In this document: one piece after another, positions 10,297 to 21,066 of the stretch | Position numbering within the stretch: position 1 is the stretch's first letter | Layout of the letters: every line of letters begins with the position of its first letter | DNA from: Portulaca oleracea | Lineage: Eukaryota; Streptophyta; Magnoliopsida; Caryophyllales; Portulacaceae | Length of the DNA: 64,000 nucleotides | Direction of reading: 5' to 3' | Assembly: GCA_029582165.1 (NCBI GenBank) | Contig: CM055868.1 | Span: 7,391,501-7,455,500 of the forward strand | The notes under the pieces: model-generated | The model's database searches: none | What the model saw: the letters and a program-made list of their open reading frames with translations, nothing else | Told to the model about the DNA's origin: nothing | Translations under genes and position numbers: made by a program

Positions 10297-12416
10297 GAGA
10301 TGGTCAGATAAAGGGAGTAGATGTCAAGCTTATTCAACAAATTGCTCAGGAGGTTTACAGGCAGAACCAAAGCAATCAACAAGATGGATCAAAAGCCAAG
10401 CAACATTCAGTGAATTTTGCTCAGTCGCGATATGAACATGGAGAAACATCAAACCAACAGACAGAAACAACTCAGGACAAATACAAGAAATCCAATCTTG
10501 GACATCTAACTCATTTCTCAGGTAACATTGTGACTAACTTTAATACTGCATCATATCATATCATACATAATTCTCAGTTTTCTAAAACAAATTGGATCGT
10601 AGACACTGGTGCAAGCGATCATATGAGCTATGACCTCTCCTTATTTGAATCTATTTTCCAACTTAACAAACCTGTAAATGTTTCTATGCCCGATGGCTTA
10701 ATCAAGAAAGTCACTTTAACAGGTACAATTGTTCTTGATGATCAAATTAAATTGAAAAATGTCCTATATGTTCCTGACTTCAAGTATAATTTGCTGTTTG
10801 TCAGTAAGTTACTACAGGATCAGAAGTTATATGTTGTTTTATTGCCTGACAAATGTCTTTTTCAGGACCCTTTGAGTAGAACTACTGTTGCCATTGCAAG
10901 AGAGAAACAAGGGTTGTATAGATTGAATGCCAAGATTAAAAGAAAGCAGGAATTCATGACGGAAGGCTTTGCCGCTGTCTCTGAAAAGGATCAAAATGGT
11001 CATGTTCCTTTAAAAATTTTACATACTCGATTAGGCCATACCTCCCTTTCAAAACTTGAGCACATTCACAATTGTAATATTTCTAATGATGGCAATTTCT
11101 TTTGTGAAATTTGTGTTTTGTCTAAATCCCATAGATTACCTTTTGCTAGAAGTTCTATCAAGACTTCTTGTGCTTTTCAGTTAGTCCATATGGACCTATG
11201 GGGACCCTATAGGGTACCTAATATAAATGGAGCTAGATACTTTCTTACAATAGTTGATGACTACACAAGATGCACTTGGACTCAGCTTTTACAAAACAAA
11301 AGACAAGTCCTACCTGCTGTTGAAAAATTTCTACACATGATTGAAAATCAGTTTTGTTCAAGTGCTAAATGTATTAGAACTGATAATGGGACTGAGTTCC
11401 TTCAGAATGCTTGCATTTCTTTATTTGAATCCAAGGGTATCCTTCATCAGAGGTCCATGGTTGGCACACCTCAACAGAATGGGGTGGTGGAAAGGAAACA
11501 CAGACACCTGCTTGACACAGCCAGGGCAATTAGAATCCAAGCAGGATTTCCTAAGTGTTTTTGGGGGGAATGTATTCTAGCTGCAACTCATATAATTAAT
11601 AAATTACCTATGAAAGTTCTAGATTGGAAAAGCCCTTTTGAAAAACTTTATGGCACCAAGCCTGATCTCACTAGTCTAAGAACCATAGGATGTCTTTGTT
11701 ATGCTACTAACCTAGGTGAGAAAGATAAGTTTTCCAACAGGGCCATTAAGTGTGTGCTCTTAGGATACACCTTTGGTATGAAAGGCTACAAATTATACCA
11801 AATAGACACAAGAAAGGTCTTTCATAACAGGGATGTTGTCTTTAGAGAGCAGACTTTTCCTTTTAAAAAATCCCAAGAAAAGGAGCCAGAACATGAGGTT
11901 GTCCCTGAACAAACCTTAGATGAGGTGATCATTACCTCAAACTCAGATCAAGGACAACCCCAGCAGGTAAGTCAACATGATTATCATGCCAACTCACCTC
12001 ATAATTATCCTTCTCATAGTGATGTTGCACAGGAAGACGTTTCAAAAAGTTTGCACAGCAGTGAGGATGATCAAGAAGATGAATCAAACTCAGATCAAAA
12101 TGAGAATCAGAATTATGATCAACCTCCTAATTCAGAACAAATCTCTGAAACAGAAAGTGATAAAGCACCTGAGCAACAGATCAACTTGAGAAGATCCAGT
12201 AGACAAAAGCATGAACCAGCTTGGCTTAAAGATTTCATTCAGACAAAACGAGCTTCAAAGCCTTCACAATCACATGGCTTCATGTCCAAGAAAAAAGAAG
12301 CCAATTTTCCATTATTTCAGGAAGCTAATTTTGAACATTATTCTGATAACTACGTCACTTCTCTTTTGGCTACAATGAAAGTCACAGAGCCAACCACCTA
12401 CAAAGAAGCTTCTTAA
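10150..12416 (+). pseudogene. pol: copia zinc knuckle, protease and integrase section of Gag-Pol
   Basis: The frame opens with a CX2CX4HX4C zinc knuckle at about 10161-10200, which binds RNA. The aspartic protease follows with the WIVDTGASDHM active-site motif (about 10593). Then come the GAG-pre-integrase HTRLGH box (about 11024) and the integrase core with its D, D and E positions (HMDLWGP about 11189, RTDNGTEF about 11375, QQNGVVERKH about 11472). A serine/glutamate/glutamine-rich linker spans about 11880-12190. A TAA stop at 12414-12416 truncates it just before the reverse transcriptase, where homology continues in the same frame. A Met at 10254 is internal and not a native start. Confidence 0.88.
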
Positions 12417-13931
12417 AAACCAGAATGGGTCAATGCTATGAAGGAGGAAATACAAGCCCTAGAGCAGAATGGCACCTGGATTCTTACAAAACTACCACCT
12501 GGAAAAAGGGCACTCACTTCAAAATGGGTCTACAAGGTAAAGTTTAAGCCAAAGGAAACATTGAAAGATATAAGGCCAGGTTAGTCATTAGGGGTTTTGA
12601 ACAAATTAAAGATGAAGATTATAGGCACACTTTCTCTCCTGTGGCTAAATTAACCACAGTAAGGATTTTTATTTCTGTAGCCACTATGAAAAATTGGCCC
12701 CTCTATCAATTAGACATAAACAATGCTTTTTTGCATGGTTTTTTGGATGAAGATGTTTACATGTTTCCCCCTGAAGGATACAATCAAGCTGCTGAGGGTC
12801 AGGTCTGCAAACTAGAAAGATCCCTTTATGGCCTAAAGCAGGCCTCAAGACAATGGAACATTGAGCTTAGCAAATTTCTTCAAAGTTTTGGTTTTCTACA
12901 ATCAAAAAATGATTATTCTTTGTTCACTAAACAAAAGGGAGATCTAACCATTTTCGTTTTAGTCTATGTTGATGATCTGCTTGTCATAGGGAATGATGAG
13001 CAAGGTATAAGCGAGCTAAAACGGCTATTACACCAAACATTTACAATCAAAGACCTTGGCGTGGCAAGATATTTCCTAGGGATCGAGATAGCAAGAAGCA
13101 AGGTGGGTACTTTATTAAATCAAAGAAAATATATCACTGACATACTTTCTGATGCAGATCTAACTGGTGCAAGACCTGCACGATTTCCACTCCCAAAAGG
13201 ACTAAAGCTAGCTAGCAACAAAGGGGAATTGCTTGAGGAACCAGAAAGATTCAGGAGAATAATTGGAAGATTGCTGTATTTGACCATCACAAGGCCAGAT
13301 ATCTCTTACTCAGTGCAACACTTGAGCCAGTTTTTGCAAACACCAACAAAGCCCCAATATGATGCAGCTTTACATGTTCTAAGGTACCTCAAGGGGACTG
13401 TAAACAAAGGGCTTTTCTTTCCAGCAAAACCAGAATACAAGCTACAAGCCTACTGTGATGCAGATTGGGCATCATGTCAAATGTCTGCTAGGTCTCTAAC
13501 TGGATATGTTGTTTTCTTTGGTGGATGTTTGGTTTCTTGGAAGACAAAGAAGCAAAATACAGTGGCTAAATCAACAGCAGAGGCAGAGTACAGAGCCATG
13601 TCCACTACCACCTCTGAGTTGGTTTGGATAGCTGGTATTATCAAAGATTTGAAGGTTCCCCTAGAACTGCCAGCCACATTGATGTGTGATAACAAGCGTG
13701 ATTCACATAGCGAAGAACCCAGTTTTTCATGAGAGAACTAAGCACTTGAACATAGATTGTCATTACACAAGGGACAAGCTCATGGAGGGTTTTCTTAGTG
13801 TTTCTCATGTGAAATCAAAGGATCAGTTGGCAGACATAATGACAAAGCCTCTGAGTGAAATCCAGCATGTTTATCTTTCAGAAAGACTTGGTCTTTTGGA
13901 TAAAATTCCAGGGGTTTCAAGAGGGGGGGAA
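12417..13931 (+). pseudogene. pol: copia reverse transcriptase and RNase H section, two frameshifts
   Basis: Reverse transcriptase homology begins right after the stop (PEWVNAMKEEIQAL), then shifts frame near 12550. The long open part includes the LDINNAFLHGFLDEDVYM motif, LYGLKQASRQW and the catalytic YVDDLLVIG near 12965. RNase H follows with AYCDADWA and STAEAEYRAMS. At about 13699 a second indel breaks the frame within RNase H, and the C-terminal part (IAKNPVFHERTKHL...DIMTKPL) continues in a third frame and reads through into the 3' LTR. The enzyme would copy element RNA into DNA, but no full-length product can be made from this copy. Confidence 0.88.
13914..13931 (+). other. Polypurine tract of the copia element
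   Basis: The run AAGAGGGGGGGAA lies directly before the 3' LTR start. It is in the position used to prime plus-strand synthesis. Confidence 0.85.
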
Positions 13932-14148
13932 TGTGAAGTTAGTTACTGTGAACCAACAACAGCAACAGCTAACAGCAGTAGTATTAGGTGTATCAACAGC
14001 TCGGATCAAGAAGCAAGAATTAGTTATCAAGATTTGTTGTAGTTTATTTTTGTTCTATAAATAGCCTAGGTTGTATCTTTCTTCTGTATCTCTCTCCAAT
14101 AATACAGTTTTCCTTCCAGTAACAAAATCTCTTCCCTTAGTTTTCACA
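13932..14148 (+). repeat. 3' LTR of the copia element
   Basis: Same length as the 5' LTR, 217 bp, and apparently identical apart from one G/A difference in the CAG-rich part. It is followed by the target-site copy CCTCC. Confidence 0.95.
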
Positions 14149-14336
14149 CCTCCTATTATTTTTGCCAAACAAGATGAAAGGGGGTTAATTAATATATTTC
14201 TCTTCCCTTCCCATCTCCTCCCCTCTCATAACCTTAATACAAATAGAGGGTTAAACTAAATATATAAAGATAAGTATTTCTTTCAAGGGAATCACGAAAG
14301 CATAACATATAGTAGGGTCGTGATCACAACGTCGAC

Positions 14337-16056
14337 GAGTTCTTGGATAAAAATGTCACCGAACTTTACAAAAATTGCAATTTTGCCACCCGAAAAAAAC
14401 ATGTAATGAAAGTGCCACTAATTTATGTTAACTGTGACAAAAATGTCACTTTACCTTGTGTTTACCTGCAGTAGCCGGTCATATGCTTGGTTCTGTGTTT
14501 AATATGTTCATTAAACATTAATATTTCCACTCTTAATTTTTTACCTACCCTAATAATATTTACCAACTAAAATTAATTACCCCACCTAATTTTTTTTACT
14601 GCATATATTTACTGGCCCCCTTTCCCCCTAATTCTTATTCTTAATCTTCATCTTCTTCTTCCATCTTCTTACTCCCAGCAACTTCTTCATCTTCTCCGCC
14701 ATAAACCTAGCTCTCCTCAGTTCTTCTTCTTCAATTGAGGGCATAAAAATTAGGGCTTTCTTATTTATTCTTCCTTTTCTTATTCTGCTCCACCATCCCC
14801 AAAATCTAGATCTTCATCTTCTTCTTCCTCAACTCTCCTCTTCAATCTTCTCTTCTTTGTCCTCCATAACCCACCTCTTCCTCATCTCTTCTTCTTCATT
14901 TTCTGGGCAAAAAAATTAGGATTTTCAGTCAAATTCTTCACACTAATTTTTTTTGCACTGAAAACCCTAATTTTTTTGCCTCTATTCAATTCAAAGCTCA
15001 TTAATCGACATCAATGGCGGACATCCCAGAGCAAGGTGTAGATTACTTTGATCTTCTTCCTGATCCCATTCTTCTCCACATCTTCAACAGGGTCCTCGAT
15101 ACAAAGTCCTTGTGCAGATGCATCCTCGTCTCTTCACGCTTCGCTTCATTGGTTCCCCATATCGATTCCCTCTCAATCCGTATGATCAATCACCATCTAT
15201 GGAGGAGGGATTCTCGAAGTGGGTCTAAGTTTAATTTCTTCAAGGGTTTTTTGTCCAAGTTTGTGTTCAAACCCAATCAGTTTCTCATTGGAAAGAGGTT
15301 GAATTCTCGAGGTGGTGGGTTTGATGTGCATCAATCAATCGAAGCTGTGATGAAGAATTTCAACGAGACTCAGACATTGCAGATTGAACTCCCCTGCTTC
15401 GGGGGTGAAATTGGGGGGAATCATAATAATCAGAAAGCCATGGTTCCTTTGCTCAAATGGGAAGCTAGGTTTGGGAAGGAGCTTGAAAAGTGTCTGATTC
15501 TCAGGGCAAATTCGATTTCAAAGAGGAAGGAGAAATCCAATGTTGAAGATGAAGATTGAGTTGTTGAATCAAAAGATGAGCATTTGTTCAGCGACGAAGA
15601 GCTCAAACTGAGGAAGAAGAAGAGATGAGGAAGACAGATGAAGAATTTGACTGAAAACCCTAATTTTTTGCCCAGAAAATGAAGAAGAAGAGATGAGGAA
15701 GAGGTGGGTTATGGAGGACAAAGCAGAGGAGATTGAAGAGGAGGGTGGAGGAAGAAGAAGATGAAGAATCTAGGTTGGGATGGGGGGCAGTAAAAAAATT
15801 TGGGAGGATAATTAATTTGGTAGGGTAATTAATTTGGGTTAGGCAGTTTAGGGTGGGGGTGGGGAATCTTAATAGTTAATCAAAACATTAAACACCCTTA
15901 ACCTATTTATAACCGGCTAAAACAAGTCACAAACCCGTAAAGTGGTATTTTTGTCACAGTTAACATAAATTAGTGACACTTTCATTACATGTGTTTTTTT
16001 CGGGTGGCAAAATTGTAATTTTTGTAAAGTTTAGTGGCATTTTTATCCAGGAACTC
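14337..16056. mobile_element. Pack-MULE 1, carrying an F-box fragment
   Basis: Terminal inverted repeats begin GAGTTCTTGGATAAAAATG on the left and end with its complement (TTTTTATCCAGGAACTC) on the right. Homology between arms continues inward to about 14940 and from about 15640. The flanking 9-mers are CAACGTCGA (14327-14335) and CAACATCGA (16057-16065), 8 of 9 matching, as expected for Mutator-like elements (one base lies between the left copy and the TIR). No transposase is present, so it is non-autonomous. The same TIR family recurs at 39176-41644 with different cargo. Confidence 0.85.
15014..15559 (+). pseudogene. F-box protein fragment captured by Pack-MULE 1
   Basis: 181 codons. Residues 11-48 contain an F-box (FDLLPDPILLHIFNRVLD, then KSLCRC and VSSRFASLVP), the segment by which such proteins join SKP1 in SCF ubiquitin ligases. 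The next part (IELPCFGG, LKWEARFGKELEKCLIL) resembles plant F-box proteins of the At5g46170/At4g18380 type as I remember them. These are about twice this length, so the C-terminal half is missing and the end (KRKEKSNVEDED) may come from transposon sequence. The start at 15014 is directly before the conserved region. The frame is open and could be expressed, possibly as a dominant-negative fragment. Confidence 0.75.
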
Positions 16057-16069
16057 CAACATCGATTGT

Positions 16070-17180
16070 GCTCCCGGAAGCACATGGCCATCATGCGCCC
16101 AAGGCGCGCGCCCCTCCCCCGTTCAACTTTTTTTTAAATAAATTTATATGAATAATTATTATGTAACTTAATGGATTTAGCAGAAGTCGGACGATATTCT
16201 GGTGTGTTCAGTAAATTTAATTAGAAATATTTTATTTTCAGCCTTTTTATTTTTGTTTTTTTTAAAATTTTTTCTATTCTACTTTTTAATTGTTTTTTAT
16301 CATTTAACTATTATAAAGTGCTCATAAAAAATATAAACTATGTTCATAATTTCTAATATAAATGTTCAGAAAAATATGTACCAATGCTCATAAATCAGTA
16401 TATGAATGCTCATAGACCAGTACATGAATATTCATAACCTCCAACACAAATGCTCATAACCTCCAACATGAATCATAATCTCACATTTTTACTATAATGC
16501 TCATAAACCAGTATATGAATGCACATAAACTAGTAGATGAATGTTCATAACCTTTAACACGAATGCTCATAATCTGACATTTTTACCACAATGCTCATGA
16601 ACCAATCTATAAATGTTCATAAACCTAAACTACAATGCTTATAAATCAATATATAAATGTTAATAACCATATCTCATGCAATGTTCATAATTTGTAACGT
16701 GGATGCTCATAAATATATACTATAATGCTCATAAACTTTAACCACAACGCTCATAAATATATCGCATATAATGTTCATAATTTGTAGCGTAGATGCTTAT
16801 AAGTTATAACCACCACGACGCTCATAATATATCTCATCCTATATATGTTCATAAATTTTAGCGTGAATGCTCATAAATCTATGCTATAATAATCATAAAC
16901 TATTTTTATTGAAAATGTACCTAAAAGTATGGGAAAAATTAAATTACAAAATAATAAAAAGAATACAATATATGAATATTACAAAGTAAATTTAAAATTA
17001 AAATAAATAAATAAAAATCATAATTGAATTGGATTAGAAACTCAAACTCAAAATATATTGAAGTATTGAATTAAAAGAAAAACCTTATTATATTTATTTG
17101 TAAAAGAAATTTAAATGGGCAAAGGATGAATGTCGTTGGTGCACGTAGCATCATGAGCCCGGGCGCGTGATAGGACTGTG
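16070..17180. repeat. Degenerate short repeats with core TGCTCATAA / TGTTCATAA
   Basis: From about 16316 to 16905 the phrase ATGCTCATAA or ATGTTCATAA recurs more than fifteen times at irregular spacing of roughly 20-45 bases, often followed by ACCAGTATATGA or CCTCCAACA. Before and after are AT-rich non-coding bases. A GC-rich direct repeat, CATCATGCGCCC near 16091 and CATCATGAGCCC near 17149, brackets the array about 1.06 kb apart. No gene is present. Confidence 0.7.
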
Positions 17181-18101
17181 AGAGTAATTTTCTTGGTATC
17201 TATTATTACCACTTAATTCCCCTATTGTAATTTCATTCATTAGTTACTTGAATATAGCATAATTTTAAATCTTAGTTTTTTTATGGTAATTTGAACTTCT
17301 TTTTGATCGGGTAAAAAGAGATATAATAACACTTAGAGGACTCTTCTGTCAAGATATCTCCCCAAATTATCATCACTTAAAATAAATGAAAAAGCATGGA
17401 ACGGGCTAGTGTCTCAAAAGGTAATAAAATTTGTAAAATAGCCTTGGTTTGCCATCCAGTCTGCCGTAAAATTAGCTTTTCTATAGACGTGTCGCACTGG
17501 GTATTGTAATTTGAACATGAATATAATTCGCAAATTGCTATAATTTGAACTAAACCTCATTCATTTTGTTTAAATTCAAACTTGCCCAGCCTATTTTTCC
17601 AAAATATTAAATTTAATGTACTTTTACTACGATAAAATTTGAACAAAAACCCAAATTCAATTAGAAATCTGATCAACCAAACTCAAAAGACAAATTTTAA
17701 GCCATGTTCTTTAGAATGTCAAGTTAGATTTATCATATCCTTGGTTTACCTACTTTACTTTACCTTTTTTTACCCGAATCTTTAAAAAAAAAACACTCAA
17801 ATCAATGTTATTTTATTTATTTTCCTTATATTTTCTTTCCTTGTCTAACTTAATCACACCATTCTAAAGAATAGATTTGAGTTTACCTCTTATCATGACC
17901 AACAACTCTTTGACTCCATTTTGTTTTCTAGGACTACAAGATAAACCATCAAGCCTTTCATGACATATTATCTTGTCAACATTGAGCCGATTTCTAGCCA
18001 AACATGCGGCCATCTTTAGTGGAAATATTTGTACTAACGTAGTAGTTGTGTGTCTCGTGTTAAAGTTTTTCCCCCTGTTTTGTTCAGCAATTGACAACAT
18101 A
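17181..18101. other. Intergenic AT-rich sequence
   Basis: No coding region, RNA gene or transposon terminus that I can recognise. A short minus-strand ORF (17864-18100) has no recognisable similarity and is treated as chance. Confidence 0.5.
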
Positions 18102-18358
18102 CTCCCTCCGTTCCATATTAACTGTGGTTTTTAAAAATTGTGTAGTCAAATTTCAAAAATTTTGACCATAAATTTTTCAAATATATACAATGAATTGCTA
18201 TATAAAATTACTATCATTAGATTTGTAACGAAAAATACTATCATACAATTATAATATTGTAATTGTTAATAACATATTATACAAGAAATTATCAATCAAA
18301 GAGTGTTATTGGAAACTGTGAAAATCAAAATTATGACAATTAATATGGAACGGGGAAG
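18102..18358. mobile_element. Stowaway-like MITE
   Basis: The left end is CTCCCTCCGTTCCATATTAA and the right end is its approximate complement (TTAATATGGAACGGGGAAG), with TA on both sides (18100-18101 and 18359-18360). CTCCCTCCGT termini and a TA duplication are typical of Stowaway (Tc1/mariner-derived) MITEs. It has no coding capacity. Confidence 0.88.
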
Positions 18359-18603
18359 TAACTTTTAACTAGAGAAAATCAGTATGCAGATGTACACACT
18401 ATTATTAACACTTTTTTGGACTATAGCATACTCAAATTAAACAACTCTAGCATCACCTTGTCTTGGAACTATGATGCATGCATTAAATGTTGAACAGAAT
18501 TCTAGTGATACATCTAGCCATGTTTAGTTGAAACATTAATTAATAGTGACGTTGTAATTCTCTCTCTCTCTGTTTTTTTTTATTTTTAGATATGCATAGG
18601 GTG

Positions 18604-20538
18604 GAGTGCTGCGAGAAAAATGCCACTAAAAATTCCCAAAAAGTCAAATTTGCCACTAATATTTCCAAATTGTCAAATCTGCTATTACAATTTCTAAATT
18701 TGTCAAATTTGCCACTCTTCCCAAACTCCACCTGCTACAACCGGTTACCTGTGAAGCTTTTTGAAATTAAAAAATGAAAAGGGCAGTTCATTCGTTTTGG
18801 TTATTTCCCTCCATACTCCTCCTTCCTCCATAAACCTCCTTCCTTCTTCCTAAGCCATTACCCAGAAACCCTAACCCTAAAACATGGAGGAGGTGACTTG
18901 GCTTTTTGCCATAAAAACTGATTCAACAGGGTATTTTAGCTGCTGATTGGAGTGTGTGGTAAACAGAACTGGGTCCTCCTTGTTACTGTCTTCTGTTAGT
19001 TTTGTTAGTTTCATTTATTTCAGGTGGGGTGTTCTTTTCTACCTTCTTCTTTGTAGATGAAAGGAATGTTGGCTTGCCCTAAAGTGCTGTAATACATAAT
19101 TAGCAAAGTGAATGTTGGTTTGCATCTGAATGGCCATATATCAAATGTTCAAAACAATTCTACTGTTCTTTTAGGGAGTAAAGCTAGGTTCAAATATTGT
19201 GTTGGTTTAAATGGACTCTGACATACAAGAACACCCAATGAAAACCCTAGCAAAAGTGTGCATCTCATGAACATATGTGAGTGTGCAATGTGACACTCAC
19301 TTGCACTGAAGAAACTTGATCAGCTGTAATGACTAATGACTTTATTGCAATTCTGAAATGGTACATCCAACAGTCACCAGAAGAATCATACTAACAAAAT
19401 CAAAGGGTCACCAGAAGATTTTTGTGCCCTGGTAATGCATACTGTCTTCTGTTCATTTTGAGAGGTCATCACCAGCTATTGGTCTTAGAATACAGGTTCA
19501 TTATGCAACAGAAGCCAACACCTTCGACATTCAACAAAAACACCATCCCTGTTCCCTGCCAATATATAAATAGCAACCACAATGTATAAACAGTTTCATT
19601 TTTGTGCCCTGGCAATTTTTAAACATCATCCATGTTCCCTGTTCAAAACAGTATACACAATCCCTGTTCCCTGCCAATGTATAAACAGCAACCACAACCT
19701 ATAAACAGCAACCAATTTTTGTGCAATGCCAATGTTTGTGCCCTGCCAATGTTTGTGATTTTCATTGATTTTCATCTATACACAATCAAAGTTGAGCAAA
19801 GGCCACCATCAACCCATTCCCACATCCCACACCCACCTTGTTGAACCGTACCCCTCACACATTGGTAGAAACGTCTGAGAGGGTTATCTAACGTCCTCGA
19901 GGTGGACCTCGGGGGGATTAGACCACAATCACACACCTTGATTTCCTTTGGAAAACAGTGACAATTCACACAGCTTCGTAGAGGTGTTTGGAAGTTTTGA
20001 CTTTTATATCCAGACCCAGAATAAGCCATGGTCACTGTTTTGAAGATGGTGAAGAAGAAGATCGATGAAATTGCAGAAGTTGAACCCTAGATGAGCGAAA
20101 AAGAAGAAGATCGAAGAAGAGGAAGCTCGAAGAAAATGGAAAAAGCTGGGTGAAAAGCGTCGAAAATGGCGACCGAGAAGAAGAACAGTGAAGAAGATTG
20201 ATGAGCAGTGAAGAAGGAGAAAGAAGGAGGACGATGAAGATTGATGAATTTTGTTTACAGAGGCTGATGGTGAATCACCATTTTGGTGGGCAGAAATGTG
20301 GGAGAGGGACGAAGTTAAGCAGGTTAAGGAAACGTCCATGGCATTTTTAGGGTTTAAATAATGGGTTGGGTTTCTTTTTTTTCTTTTCACAATGTAACCG
20401 GCTGTAGCAGGTGGAGTTTGGGAAAAGTGGCAAATTTGACAAATTTAGAAATTGTAGTGGCAGATTTGACAATTTGGAAATATTAGTGACAAATTTGACT
20501 TTTTGGGAATTTTTAGTGGCATTTTTTTCGCAGCACTC
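18604..20538. mobile_element. Pack-MULE 2, with GRF zinc-finger cargo
   Basis: TIRs of about 145 bp begin GAGTGCTGCGAGAAAAATGCC on the left and end with the matching complement on the right. The perfect 10-bp repeat GCATAGGGTG (18594-18603 and 20539-20548) flanks it, consistent with a 9-bp Mutator duplication plus one chance base. No transposase is present. The interior includes a GRF zinc-finger coding fragment and short repeats of CCCTGCCAATGT near 19550-19760. Confidence 0.88.
19772..20035 (-). pseudogene. GRF-type zinc-finger fragment captured by Pack-MULE 2
   Basis: 87 codons on the minus strand. Residues 33-77 hold VCDCGL, then NPLRRFYQC, then GGCGMWEWVD, which is the CxCG...C...C pattern of the GRF zinc finger, a small metal-binding, nucleic-acid-associated domain. 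The family usually has this domain near the N-terminus followed by a coiled coil or helicase. Here the frame stops ten residues after the domain, so it is either an isolated exon or a captured fragment. Promoter sequence is not evident. The cysteines needed for zinc binding are intact. Confidence 0.7.
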
Positions 20539-21066
20539 GCATAGGGTGGGCACCATAAACCTAAACCGTAAATTGAACCGCAAAATCACATAAATCAAAC
20601 CGTAAAATGTGGTTAACCGAATTAATTTTTGCATAAAAGCGGTTTAGGTTAATCAAACCGTTATAAGCGGTTTAGGTTTAGGGTTTGGATTTTCATGAAA
20701 CGGTTAACCGCGGTTAACCGCTCTCAATTAAGTTGAAAAAAAATAAATTTATTAGTAATATGAATTTAATTTAACCGCATATCGTCCTATCGAAATATGA
20801 ATTTATTAGTAATATGATTGCATTTATTTGCATAAATGTTATTGTAAATTTCCAGGAAATCGGTTAATCATAAACCGTGTATGTTAATCGGGTAAATTTT
20901 TAGATTTTAAAAGTCGTTAACCGGCATCGCTTCTAAATTGCGGTTTCGAGGTTTGGTTTAGGTTTCCAGATTTCAAAAGCGGTTAACCGCATATTACGGT
21001 TGCGATTTAGGTTTTCAAAATCCAAAAATCTCAAAAACCGTACGGTAACCTGTTATGCCCACTCTA

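Larger units (their letters stand above)
8967..14148 (+). mobile_element. Complete copia LTR retrotransposon, young but coding-defective
   Basis: Two 217-bp LTRs (8967-9183 and 13932-14148) have TG...CA ends and differ at one position that I can see (near 8993 versus 13958). The element is flanked by the 5-bp duplication CCTCC (8962-8966, 14149-14153). A canonical primer-binding site follows the 5' LTR and a purine tract precedes the 3' LTR. Between them lie gag, protease, integrase, reverse transcriptase and RNase H in the copia order. The reading frame changes three times and has one in-frame stop. The short LTR suggests an Ale/Ivana-like lineage, which I cannot confirm. Confidence 0.95.
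18597..21066. mobile_element. hAT-type MITE with nested Pack-MULE
   Basis: The ends are TAGGGTGGGCA and TGCCCACTCTA, flanked by the perfect 8-bp duplication GATATGCA (18589-18596 and 21067-21074), which fits hAT elements. Removing the nested MULE (18604-20548) leaves about 525 bp. The interior is rich in CGGTTAACCG palindromes (for example near 20700). The left terminus is split after its sixth base by the MULE. Confidence 0.85.
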
